Source of the DNA: Chitinophagaceae bacterium UBA2793
GTDB lineage: Bacteria; Bacteroidota; Bacteroidia; Chitinophagales; Chitinophagaceae
NCBI GenBank assembly: GCA_002352045.1
Contig: DEHT01000070.1
Span: forward strand, 6,527-17,046
Direction of reading: 5' to 3'
DNA: 10,520 nucleotides
Every line of letters begins with the position of its first letter. Position 1 is the first letter of the stretch. Below are positions 1 through 7,049 of the stretch, piece after piece. The notes under the pieces are model-generated. The model ran no database searches, had not been told where the DNA came from, and was given only the letters and a program-made list of their open reading frames with translations. Position numbers and translations under genes: made by a program.

Positions 1-272
1 GCAATGTAATTGCTTTTAAAAAAAATGGCAGCTTTACCGACTATGGTTTTTTTGTAACCAACCTAAGCCGTCCAAACGAAGCTCCTGAAAGAGCCCCCGG
101 CAAAGGAACTTACGCCATTAAAAACTTTACACTGCTTTTAAAATACGATGATGGCCGAATGATTTATAAAGCCTTTACCGGAGCCGGAAGTATTAACCCT
201 GCAAAAGTTGACAAGGCCATTTATATAAACGAGAGTCCTTGTTATAAAGCGGGGTATAGTAAAATGAAATAG
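1..272 (+). CDS. C-terminal end of an unrecognised protein (5' truncated by window)
   Basis: An open frame runs in from the window edge (first full codon at 3) to a TAG stop at 270-272, giving 89 residues. It reads as alternating hydrophobic and polar stretches, including GTYAIKNFTLLLKYDDGR and then a C-terminal INESPCYKAGYSKMK. The 'Y.I...TL.LKYDDGR' pattern looks like consecutive beta strands and resembles the end of small secreted beta-rich proteins in Bacteroidota, but I do not recognise a named family. No signal peptide can be judged because the N-terminus is missing. It lies directly upstream of the restriction-modification module, 127 bp before the likely endonuclease start, and is probably an unrelated chromosomal neighbour. 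Its coding status is supported by the open frame and protein-like composition only. Confidence 0.7.
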   Translation, partial: NVIAFKKNGSFTDYGFFVTNLSRPNEAPERAPGKGTYAIKNFTLLLKYDDGRMIYKAFTGAGSINPAKVDKAIYINESPCYKAGYSKMK

Positions 273-360
273 TTAGCTGCAACACTATCGGACACACCCT
301 GCTAATTCGAGGGTAAAAAATACGACACATAATAGCATCCACCACTCAAAATATCGACCC

Positions 361-386
361 TTATTTTTGATCTATATTTGCCAAAA
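361..386 (+). promoter_or_regulatory. Candidate promoter and degenerate operator of the endonuclease gene
   Basis: Two exact matches to the Bacteroidota -7 consensus TAnnTTTG are visible, TATTTTTG at 362-369 and TATATTTG at 373-380. Both lie shortly upstream of the ATG at 400. No convincing TTG -33 element sits at the expected distance from either. An imperfect palindrome, TTTTG (365-369) with CAAAA (382-386), spans them. It shares the outer TTTTG...CCAAAA of the perfect operator before the XRE gene, but is 22 rather than 23 bp and lacks the inner symmetry. Because TTTG is part of the promoter consensus, some of the similarity is expected anyway, so the operator part is weak. Confidence 0.35.
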
Positions 387-399
387 CTTTAGCAGCGAA

Positions 400-1587
400 A
401 TGAATATTACACTTTTAGGACAAGGATTTGAAGCAACATCACAAAATTCAGTAGGCAATCACCTAGTCAAGTTTTTCGCAAGCAAGGACTTTCATACATT
501 CACAGGTATTGCAGCATTTGCAAGTCAGGCGGGTATTCGTGGGCTCTCAAAGCATATCAAGACAGCCAAAAAGCATCTTAATATTATTACTATTGTTACA
601 GGCGTTGACCAAAAAGGAACATCAAAAGAAGCTTTGGAAGAACTTATGGCTCTTGATATAAATGCTTTTGTTTTCTACCAACCGAGTATCACAATATTCC
701 ATCCCAAAATGTATCTGTTTGAAGGGGTAGAAAAATCCGAATTGATTATTGGTTCATCCAACCTTACATCGCAAGGGCTTTTCACAAATATTGAAACATC
801 ATTGCTTGTAAGCATAGACAACAGCAGTGAACCTGACAGGAAAATTGTTGAACAACTTAAAGGTTATTTCAAAGGCATCTTTGACTTTTCAGACCCAAAC
901 CTGAAAAAGATTTCCAAGGCAATTATTACTGAATTGGTAAAAGCTAAGGTTGTTCCAACAGAAGCAGAACGAAAAGCAGCTTATGACAAAGGATTAAAAG
1001 CAGAGCGAAAAGAAACGGAGAACATCATCAGCAAAATATTTCCTAAAAGAGCAATCTCAAAAATCCCAAGCGAATTCAGAGGAGCAAGGAAAGCAACAAC
1101 CAAAACAACAGCAGCTACCGCTGCTGTTCCTTCTGGTAGTGCTTCTTCTAAAGGGACGTTGCTTTGGGAAAGTGGCAAGCTCACTCAAAGAGATTTGAAT
1201 ATTCCGAAAGGCTCAAACACCAATCCAACTGGTTCAATGCTTTTCAAAAAAGGAAAGATGGATGACATTGACCAACGACATTATTTCCGTGATACAGTTT
1301 TTTCTTCTCTCAAATGGACGAAGGATAAGAACCCTCAAACTTCACATTTGGAAAGAACCGAAGCCACTTTCAACATTGTCATTGATGGTAAGCCGTCAGG
1401 CAGTTTTAAGCTTACACTTACACATAATTCACTTACAACTACCCGTTCGTACGAGCAAAAAAACTCTATGACGCAAGTGAGCTGGGGAGATGCAAAAAAG
1501 GTTATTGCCAAAGACGAACTCATCGGCAAAACCGCCAAACTTTTCAAGACCAAAAAGAAAAGTGAGTTTACTCTTGAAATCAGTTAA
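400..1587 (+). CDS. PLD-superfamily restriction endonuclease, BfiI/NgoFVII-like
   Basis: This is probably the DNA-cutting enzyme of the adjacent methyltransferase system. Starting from the ATG at 400 the protein has 395 residues. A TTG 33 bases upstream would add 11 residues, but it lies inside a predicted -7 promoter box, so I prefer the ATG. The N-terminal half has one phospholipase-D-type motif: H101-x-K103 in IFHPKMYLFEG, then N121 in GSSNLTSQGL, then E132 in NIETSLLV. This order and spacing match, from memory, the single H-K-N-E site of BfiI, whose two subunits form one metal-independent active site. A charged helix follows (185-215), then a low-complexity Thr/Ala/Ser linker (about 232-250). 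The C-terminal domain (about 254-395) begins LLWESGKLTQRDLNIPKG and is beta-rich, as expected of the B3-like DNA-binding domains in this family. The recognition sequence cannot be read from the gene. An unspecific PLD nuclease is the alternative, but the neighbouring regulator and methylase argue for restriction. Confidence 0.85.
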   Translation: MNITLLGQGFEATSQNSVGNHLVKFFASKDFHTFTGIAAFASQAGIRGLSKHIKTAKKHLNIITIVTGVDQKGTSKEALEELMALDINAFVFYQPSITIFHPKMYLFEGVEKSELIIGSSNLTSQGLFTNIETSLLVSIDNSSEPDRKIVEQLKGYFKGIFDFSDPNLKKISKAIITELVKAKVVPTEAERKAAYDKGLKAERKETENIISKIFPKRAISKIPSEFRGARKATTKTTAATAAVPSGSASSKGTLLWESGKLTQRDLNIPKGSNTNPTGSMLFKKGKMDDIDQRHYFRDTVFSSLKWTKDKNPQTSHLERTEATFNIVIDGKPSGSFKLTLTHNSLTTTRSYEQKNSMTQVSWGDAKKVIAKDELIGKTAKLFKTKKKSEFTLEIS

Positions 1588-1632
1588 TCTCCTGTGAACT
1601 GACATCTACTGAAAAATTGTTTTAAAAAAATC

Positions 1633-1662
1633 TTGTTAGTAAAGTTTAAGTGCTTATTTTTG
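1633..1662 (+). promoter_or_regulatory. Promoter of the XRE regulator-methyltransferase operon
   Basis: A TTG at 1633-1635 is followed, after 19 bases, by TATTTTTG at 1655-1662. This matches the -33 TTG / -7 TAnnTTTG promoter of Bacteroidota. The predicted transcription start is near 1668, only about 12 bases before the ATG at 1680, so the mRNA would be almost leaderless, which fits the absence of a Shine-Dalgarno sequence. It is the best promoter match I found in the window. The assignment rests on pattern alone. Confidence 0.65.
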
Positions 1663-1680
1663 GACTGAAGTAGTCCAAAA
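1658..1680. promoter_or_regulatory. Perfect palindromic operator overlapping promoter and start codon
   Basis: TTTTGGACT (1658-1666) is separated by five bases from its exact reverse complement AGTCCAAAA (1672-1680). The right arm ends on the A of the regulator's ATG, and the left arm overlaps the last five bases of the -7 box. The centre (1669) falls on the predicted transcription start. A dimeric HTH protein bound here would block RNA polymerase, so this is most simply the autorepression site of the XRE protein encoded immediately downstream. Confidence 0.7.
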
Positions 1681-2003
1681 TGAAATTAGAAAAAACTTTC
1701 GGAGATACGGTAAAAAAACTTCGGGAAAACAAAAACCTTCCCTTACGTGAAGTTGCAGAAGCATTGAATATTGATACTTCAATGTTAGGAAAAATTGAAA
1801 AAAACAGTCGCAAACCAACAAAACAATTAATAGAAAAATTCGCAAAGTTCTTCAAGGTTAGTAGTAAAGATTTAACGATTGCATTTCTTAGCGACACAGT
1901 TGCATATCAGATAATGGAGGAAGAAGATTTTTCCAGCGAAGTGTTCAAAGTTGCAGAGGAAAAAGTAGAGTATTTGAAAACTAAAAAATCTCCTGACAAA
2001 TGA
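1680..2003 (+). CDS. XRE/Cro-type HTH regulator of the restriction-modification module
   Basis: The protein has 107 residues. An XRE-type helix-turn-helix fills residues about 5-65: the helix FGDTVKKLRENKN, then the HTH core LREVAEALNIDTSMLGKIEKNSRKP (22-46), then a final helix with a hydrophobic face. The C-terminal 40 residues are acidic then basic and helical (EEEDFSSEVFKVAEEKVEYLK), possibly for dimerisation. It is somewhat longer than the classical controller (C) proteins of type II systems, which are about 80-100 residues, but has the same context. The stop codon overlaps the methyltransferase start as ATGA, so the two genes are probably translationally coupled. A perfect palindrome at its own promoter suggests it represses itself and the methyltransferase. 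Whether it also acts on the endonuclease gene is not shown. The ATG at 1680 is the only plausible start. Confidence 0.88.
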   Translation: MKLEKTFGDTVKKLRENKNLPLREVAEALNIDTSMLGKIEKNSRKPTKQLIEKFAKFFKVSSKDLTIAFLSDTVAYQIMEEEDFSSEVFKVAEEKVEYLKTKKSPDK

Positions 2004-3610
2004 AACTAATAACAGAGGCATCAGCCGAAAAATTAAGAGGAGGTTTTTACACACCTGAACCAATCGCAGAATTTGTTTTGCGCTGGGGAATAAATGGTAG
2101 CAAAGACTTTGATATTCTTGAACCAAGTTGCGGAGACGGGGTTTTTTTAGAACAACTTCAAAAATACAAGCTGAAATATAAATCAATTACAGCAGTTGAA
2201 CTTGACGAAGAAGAAGCAGAAAAGGCAGAGAAAATAAATTTGAAGAACAAGCAAATTATCAATGCAGACTTTCACACCTATTGTAACAATACCTTACAAC
2301 GTTTTGACTTGATTGTAGGCAACCCACCTTACATACGCTACCAATTTTTTAATAGACAACAACAAGTCGAAGCTGAAGATATTTTTATAAAAGCAGGATT
2401 GACTTATTCAAAACTTACAAACGCCTGGGTTTCTTTTGTTGTTGGTTCTTCATTGTTATTAAAAGAAAAAGGCGGGAAAATTGGTTTTGTGTTACCAGCA
2501 GAAGTTTTACAAGTTTCATACGCACAGCAATTGCGGAATTTTCTTGCACATTTCTATAACAAAATCAACATCATCTCATTTGAGAAATTAGTATTTCCTG
2601 ACATTCAACAAGAGGTTGTTTTACTGCTATGTGAGAAGAATGAAACTAAAAGCCACAATATTGAACATATTGAACTAAGGGATGCAAGCGAATTAAAGAA
2701 ATTGGATGTTGCCATTTTAAAAAGTCCAAAAAAGAAAATTGATTTTAAGTCTAACAAATGGACTTTCTATTTTTTAGAGCAAGAAGAAATTGATTTTTTA
2801 GAAACCATTGCTAAGAAGCGAAACATCGCAACACTTGGAAAATTTGCAAATGTTGAAGTAGGAATCACTACAGGTTCAAATGATTTTTTTACAGTTCCTC
2901 TAACTACGATTGAAGAATACGATTTACAAGATTATGCAAAACCAATGGTTGGCAGAAGCGTTCAAGTAAACAGCGTAGTATTTACAGAAAAAGATTGGCA
3001 GGCTAATAAATATTCAAAAGCAAAAGCACACCTTTTAGTTTTTCCTGAAAGTAATAAGTTGAACAAGAAAAACGGTGCAGTAAAATACATTGCACACGGC
3101 GAAAGTTTAGGAATTCACAAAGGTTACAAGACAGGAATTCGCAATGATTGGTTTGTAGTTCCCTCTCTTAAAATTTCTGACGCTTTATTTATCAGACGAA
3201 ACAATTTATATCCGAGACTTATAATAAATGAGGCAGAGGCATACACAACAGATACAATGCACCGTGTTTTTGTAAAGCCTCAAACTGATATAAAAGCATT
3301 GACGGCAAGCTATTACAACTCACTTTCACTTGCATTTACAGAAGTTTCAGGACGAAGCCACGGAGGTGGAGTTTTAGAATTAATGCCAAATGAGGCAGAA
3401 AAAGTTTTACTACCTTATCACAAAGACAATGCTTTACTACTTCCTAAAATTGACAAACTAATTAGAGATAAAACAAGTATTGAAGAAGTTTTAAAAATCA
3501 CAAACCAAATAATTTTAAAAGAGCATTTCGGTTTGACCCAGAAAGAAATTAAGTTAGCGCATAGCATTTGGAAGAAACTATCTTCACGGCGACTGAACAG
3601 AGGTAAATAG
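2000..3610 (+). CDS. N6-adenine DNA methyltransferase (gamma class, TaqI-like)
   Basis: This enzyme would transfer a methyl group from S-adenosylmethionine to adenine N6 in the recognition site, protecting host DNA from the endonuclease encoded upstream. It has 536 residues. Motif X is GGFYTP (14-19), motif I is LEPSCGDGVFL (40-50), motif II is VELDE (66-70), the motif III region is NADF (88-91), and the catalytic motif IV is NPPY (108-111). The order X-I-IV with NPPY is that of gamma-class amino methyltransferases such as M.TaqI. The segment KIGFVLPAEVL (about 160-170) closes the catalytic domain. The C-terminal half, from about residue 275 (LGKFANVEVGITTGSNDFF) through SGRSHGGGVLELMP, looks like a TaqI-type target-recognition domain. 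Only one methyltransferase is present. The start overlaps the regulator stop (ATGA), and the gene reads through without truncation. It carries no endonuclease domain of its own. Confidence 0.92.
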   Translation: MKLITEASAEKLRGGFYTPEPIAEFVLRWGINGSKDFDILEPSCGDGVFLEQLQKYKLKYKSITAVELDEEEAEKAEKINLKNKQIINADFHTYCNNTLQRFDLIVGNPPYIRYQFFNRQQQVEAEDIFIKAGLTYSKLTNAWVSFVVGSSLLLKEKGGKIGFVLPAEVLQVSYAQQLRNFLAHFYNKINIISFEKLVFPDIQQEVVLLLCEKNETKSHNIEHIELRDASELKKLDVAILKSPKKKIDFKSNKWTFYFLEQEEIDFLETIAKKRNIATLGKFANVEVGITTGSNDFFTVPLTTIEEYDLQDYAKPMVGRSVQVNSVVFTEKDWQANKYSKAKAHLLVFPESNKLNKKNGAVKYIAHGESLGIHKGYKTGIRNDWFVVPSLKISDALFIRRNNLYPRLIINEAEAYTTDTMHRVFVKPQTDIKALTASYYNSLSLAFTEVSGRSHGGGVLELMPNEAEKVLLPYHKDNALLLPKIDKLIRDKTSIEEVLKITNQIILKEHFGLTQKEIKLAHSIWKKLSSRRLNRGK

Positions 3611-3654
3611 TTTTCAAATAGACACACTTTATGGGATAGTGTCGAAAAAAATTA

Positions 3655-3750
3655 TTACACCAGGTTATTTTTCACAGCCAGCTTTATCAAGCCGGCTGTA
3701 TTGCCTGCATTAAACTTTGTCAGCAGGCTTTTGCGGTGTGTGTTTACGGT
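3655..3750 (-). pseudogene. C-terminal fragment of a LuxR/NarL-family response regulator
   Basis: Read on the minus strand, 3750 to 3655 encodes TVNTHRKSLLTKFNAGNTAG followed by LIKLAVKNNLV and a TAA stop. This is the recognition helix and C-terminus of a NarL/LuxR output domain. It matches the last 31 residues of the intact regulator in this window (minus strand, 6435-6530) at 28 of 31 positions, and by hand count 78 of 96 bases agree. Most differences are silent, so the fragment descends from a working paralogue, not from a recent copy of the intact gene. Similarity stops abruptly at 3750, and an in-frame TAA lies two codons upstream, so no receiver domain or start remains. It sits between the restriction-modification module and the terminator of the next minus-strand gene. 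Confidence 0.85.
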
Positions 3751-3787
3751 AATTTAAGTATTGTGAAGCTAGATAATATTAAACAAA

Positions 3788-3815
3788 CACAGGTGTCCCG
3801 CAAGGAACACCTGTG
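3788..3815 (-). terminator. Rho-independent terminator of the minus-strand secreted-protein gene
   Basis: CACAGGTGT (3788-3796) and ACACCTGTG (3807-3815) form a perfect nine-base-pair stem with a ten-base loop. On the minus strand the hairpin is followed by a T-rich run, the complement of 3781-3787. It lies 21 bases past the stop codon of the gene ending at 3837, as expected for its terminator. It also separates that gene from the regulator fragment further downstream. Confidence 0.75.
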
Positions 3816-3836
3816 CATTTTAGAAAATATTACAGC

Positions 3837-6326
3837 TTAGTTTTTAATTTTCAATTTAGGGGATTTAACATCATTGTTGCTGTTTGGTGAATCGGGTTTT
3901 ACCCTTACATTGGTTTTAAGGGTATCTTTTAAACCTGATGTAGCTTTTTCTTTTACTTTATTTGAACCTTCTGGTTGTTTGTTATCGGTAACGTTAGGTT
4001 TATTAGGCACTGTTCCCGATTTTCCATCTATTTCCCATGGATTATATGTTTCTTCCTGATGCCCTCTACCTTTTTTTTCTTCGGGTTCATTAACCAACTT
4101 TGAGCCTCCTTTTACTGTTCCATCCCAGCCTTTACGGGATTTATCATCATTTGTTGCATCATCGCCTATCCCCAAAATAGTTACATCATCAATCTCCAAG
4201 GTTTGCTCCAATGTAAAATTATAACTGCCGGGTTGCAGGTTTTCAAATTCAAATTCGCCATTTGCATTAGTGCGGCCTTGTACTACAATATCGCCACCCG
4301 GGTTTCTTCCTCCTTTAACTATTATGCCCTTTATTGGGCCGCCGGGTTTTGATGCAAAACCACCACCCAGGGCGCCACCAAGAAGTGATGCACCTTGGCC
4401 AATTACCATTTCTTCCAGGCCATCTCTATCAACATCAGCAATTACCCTTGGCAATACTTTAAAGTTTGACCTGGGGCTCCATACCAAACCACTATTATCA
4501 TTTGTATTGCCCATTAACCGGTCGTTTGAGTTGTTTGACTTTGTCCTGGTTTTTTGCACATAAGCAGCAGCTTGTTCGGCAGTACCTTTTGCAGTGTTTA
4601 ATTCAATGGCCCAGCTTTCATTAGTGCTTAAAATATTTCCGGCAATATCCATTTTCTTTTTAATGTTTACATCGTAACCTTTCTTTTGGGTTAGTTCCCC
4701 TTCAATTTTTACAGCATAGGTTCCCGTTGGAAGATTGGCAAAAAAGAAATCGCCATTTGCTTCTGTGTTGGTGGTAGCGAGTACTGCGCCATTAGCAGGA
4801 TCAATTAGCGAAACCATTAACTCTGGTATTCCATCTCTATCCAAATCTCCACCACCCGATGATATTGATTTACTGTTGTCTTTATAAAGAGGATTTTCAT
4901 GTGTATTTCCAGTTGACTGGTATAATGGATTTACAGAAATATCAGCATTCGCTAAAGTGCTGTTCGAATCATCTGAATATACCAGTTGATATTGATTGTT
5001 GCCGGCTGTTTTTGTACTACCATTTGCTCTCATCCGAAGATTTATTGTACCAGGGCCTCCTGTAAAAGTACCATTTACAATTTTTCCGGCAGCATAAGAT
5101 GAAGATGTCATTCCACCCGGTTTTGTCACAATTCTCCCACTGCCCTTAGATTGGTTGGTAGCAATGCCGAATGCTTCTGCTGAAGAGGCCCAATGACTAA
5201 CCTTTCCAAATAAAATATTGTTTCTTGTCGAGTCGTCATTATTAAAACCGGTATTCGGATTTCCGGCTATACGATTTACCCCGGATTGCATTCCTGTGTT
5301 TACTTTTTCTCCAAATGTTGCACCTTGTGTTTGTTTAGCAGTTGTAGGAGTCATGCTTAAACGACTTGGCATACTGTTGTTTAAACTGTTTACACTTTGC
5401 TGAAATTGAGCCGCATCTTGTGGGCAGGCAAAAGTTGTTTCGGTAACTGTTCCATCGGGGTTTGTTGTTCTCTGTGTTACCGGGCCACAGCTTTCTGTTG
5501 TTGCCATATTGATAATGTCACCATACTGTTGATTCGTTGCTGCGCCAGTTCCCCATGTATTCCTTCTGCCACGGCCTGTTGCTGCACTTAACCCGTCAGA
5601 TTTATCTCCTTTTCTTCCACCAAAAGATTTTTTTATTCCTATACCTGCGGTAATGAGTTTTACATCCTGGTTTTGCAGCCTGGGAATATCAATACCCTGC
5701 TGTACATCTAATATGCGGTTGGAGGATTTGGTTTGTAAATACCCGCCGCTAATAAAAAAAAGGGTGGAGTTGTTGATGGGATAATCAATATGAATATTGC
5801 CCGAAAACCCGGGGAATAAATTTTTATTGCCATTCTCCATACTATATAATGGCCGTGGCGCACCTTGTGGCGTTACAATAAGGCTACCTGTATTGTTTAA
5901 AAATAAGCCACCGCTAAGCTCAGCGCCAAACTGTACTTTTTCTCCAAACCGTATGGCCGGGCCAAACAGCAAATAACTGTTAGATGGATTTGATTTGGTG
6001 ACAATGGCGTCGGCAGGATAATTTCTATCGGATAAAAATGTATTTACTGCATCCTTACTAATATGGCCTGCCATTATTCCACCGGTAATGCCTAAACCTA
6101 CATTGCCGAAATATTTACGGCCGGAAAAGTTTGTAGCTATTCTTGCATTTTCCGTACCGGGAAAAGAATGGCTGTTTACCACAAAACCCAAACCGGGGTT
6201 AATAGAAAATGTCCATGCCTCATTTAAAGTATTTTTATAGTTACTAGAATTTATTTGCTGGGAGTAAACAAGTGCAGTAATACATGTATATGCAATGGTT
6301 AGAAGGGTAGTTTTGGTAAGTTTCAT
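3837..6326 (-). CDS. Large exported protein: barrel-like N-terminus plus two DxDxDG/beta-sandwich repeats
   Basis: The protein has 829 residues and I do not recognise a named family. Residues 1-22 form a signal peptide ending YSQ. Residues about 36-236 alternate hydrophobic and aromatic beta strands with Gly-rich turns (SINPGLGFVV, NVGLGITGGIMAG, QFGAELSGGLFL, TLFFISGGYLQT, ITAGIGIKKSFG), as in small outer-membrane beta-barrels. A polar, Asn/Thr/Gly-rich stretch (240-490) follows, holding the only two cysteines beyond the signal peptide, C280 and C301. Then come two similar units. The first has DLDRDGIPE at 494-502 and NTEANGDFFFANLPTGTY at 520-537. The second has DVDRDGLEE at 631-639 and GRTNANGEFEFENLQPGSY at 684-702. 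Each pairs a calcium-loop-like DxDxDG motif with an SdrD-B or carboxypeptidase-regulatory-like beta sandwich. The last 90 residues are charged and disordered-looking (KPDSPNSNNDVKSPKLKIKN). The gene follows the two-component pair after 108 bp and may be its target or co-transcribed. An anchored surface protein is the likeliest role, but this is inference. Confidence 0.85.
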   Translation of the reverse strand: MKLTKTTLLTIAYTCITALVYSQQINSSNYKNTLNEAWTFSINPGLGFVVNSHSFPGTENARIATNFSGRKYFGNVGLGITGGIMAGHISKDAVNTFLSDRNYPADAIVTKSNPSNSYLLFGPAIRFGEKVQFGAELSGGLFLNNTGSLIVTPQGAPRPLYSMENGNKNLFPGFSGNIHIDYPINNSTLFFISGGYLQTKSSNRILDVQQGIDIPRLQNQDVKLITAGIGIKKSFGGRKGDKSDGLSAATGRGRRNTWGTGAATNQQYGDIINMATTESCGPVTQRTTNPDGTVTETTFACPQDAAQFQQSVNSLNNSMPSRLSMTPTTAKQTQGATFGEKVNTGMQSGVNRIAGNPNTGFNNDDSTRNNILFGKVSHWASSAEAFGIATNQSKGSGRIVTKPGGMTSSSYAAGKIVNGTFTGGPGTINLRMRANGSTKTAGNNQYQLVYSDDSNSTLANADISVNPLYQSTGNTHENPLYKDNSKSISSGGGDLDRDGIPELMVSLIDPANGAVLATTNTEANGDFFFANLPTGTYAVKIEGELTQKKGYDVNIKKKMDIAGNILSTNESWAIELNTAKGTAEQAAAYVQKTRTKSNNSNDRLMGNTNDNSGLVWSPRSNFKVLPRVIADVDRDGLEEMVIGQGASLLGGALGGGFASKPGGPIKGIIVKGGRNPGGDIVVQGRTNANGEFEFENLQPGSYNFTLEQTLEIDDVTILGIGDDATNDDKSRKGWDGTVKGGSKLVNEPEEKKGRGHQEETYNPWEIDGKSGTVPNKPNVTDNKQPEGSNKVKEKATSGLKDTLKTNVRVKPDSPNSNNDVKSPKLKIKN

Positions 6327-6434
6327 AAAATAATATTAATGAGTATATAACCTTTTTATAACGGAAGAACCCTGCAAATATTGTAATTGTTTAGTATAAG
6401 TACTACCCGACAAAATCAACGAGGAAAAATATTT

Positions 6435-7049
6435 TTAAACCAAATTATACTTTACTGCCAGTTTTATTAAGCCTGCTGTATTGCCCACATTAAATTTAGC
6501 CAACAGGCTTTTGCGGTGGGTATTTACGGTAGGCACACTAATAAAGAGTTTCTCCGCAATTTCGGCATTGGTAAAGCCATCGGCTATAAGGGTTAATACT
6601 TCTCTTTCCCTTCGGGATATTAAGGGCATTGCAGTTTGCGTTTCTCTTAATGCCAGCGCAGCTTCCATACTGAGATAAGTTTTACCTTTCATTACTTCGG
6701 TAATGGCTTCCAGCAATTCTTCCCTGGTTGCGTTCTTCAATACATAACCCGAAGCACCATTATCCATCATATTTCTAATAATGGGCTGTTGGTTAAAAGT
6801 GCTTAATCCTAAAATATGTACACCAGAATACAATGCCACAACCTGTTTGCACAAATCTATGCCACTCATATCCGGCAGGTTTACATCCATAAACAGTACA
6901 TCTGGCTGCTGCTGTTTTAAAAAACTTAAACAAGATGAAGCATTGGTAGCATGACCCATCCAGTCAACCCCCTTTTCGTTTTGCAACAAGGAACGGATAC
7001 CTTCTATTACCATGTAATGGTCATCCACTATAAATACACTTGTCTTCAT
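6435..7049 (-). CDS. NarL/LuxR-family DNA-binding response regulator
   Basis: This cytoplasmic transcription factor has 204 residues and is activated by phosphotransfer. The receiver domain (1-120) has the acidic pair D9-D10, phospho-acceptor D55 in LFMDVNLPDMSG, the switch Ser/Thr at S83-T84 in ILGLSTF, and the invariant lysine K105 in GYVLKNA. The output domain (about 140-204) is a LuxR-type HTH: LISRREREVLTLIADGFTNA then EIAEKLFISVPTVNTHRKSL. All key residues are present. Its ATG overlaps the kinase stop by one base (TAATG), so the two are translationally coupled and form a cognate pair. A decayed paralogue of its C-terminus lies at 3655-3750. The target genes are not known; the exported-protein gene immediately downstream is the obvious candidate. 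Confidence 0.95.
   Translation of the reverse strand: MKTSVFIVDDHYMVIEGIRSLLQNEKGVDWMGHATNASSCLSFLKQQQPDVLFMDVNLPDMSGIDLCKQVVALYSGVHILGLSTFNQQPIIRNMMDNGASGYVLKNATREELLEAITEVMKGKTYLSMEAALALRETQTAMPLISRREREVLTLIADGFTNAEIAEKLFISVPTVNTHRKSLLAKFNVGNTAGLIKLAVKYNLV

Noticed and set aside
298..316. ACCCT/AGGGT hairpin as terminator of the first gene
   Set aside because: The stem is only five base pairs with a nine-base loop and no T-run follows.
367..399. TTG start that would extend the endonuclease by 11 residues
   Set aside because: The TTG lies inside a predicted -7 promoter box and the added residues (MIYICQNFSSE) do not look like part of the family; the ATG at 400 is preferred.
981..1184. Minus-strand open frame inside the endonuclease gene
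   Set aside because: It is antisense to the linker region of a clear gene, is explained by that gene's composition, and shows no recognisable protein features.
1872..2186. Minus-strand open frame across the regulator-methyltransferase junction
   Set aside because: It overlaps two well-supported genes on the opposite strand, and its Leu/Phe/Cys-rich translation is typical of an antisense shadow.
3621..3643. Hairpin GACAC/GTGTC or ACACT/AGTGT as terminator of the methyltransferase gene
   Set aside because: The stem is only five base pairs and is followed by an A-run, not a T-run, on the + strand; no terminator can be supported for this gene.
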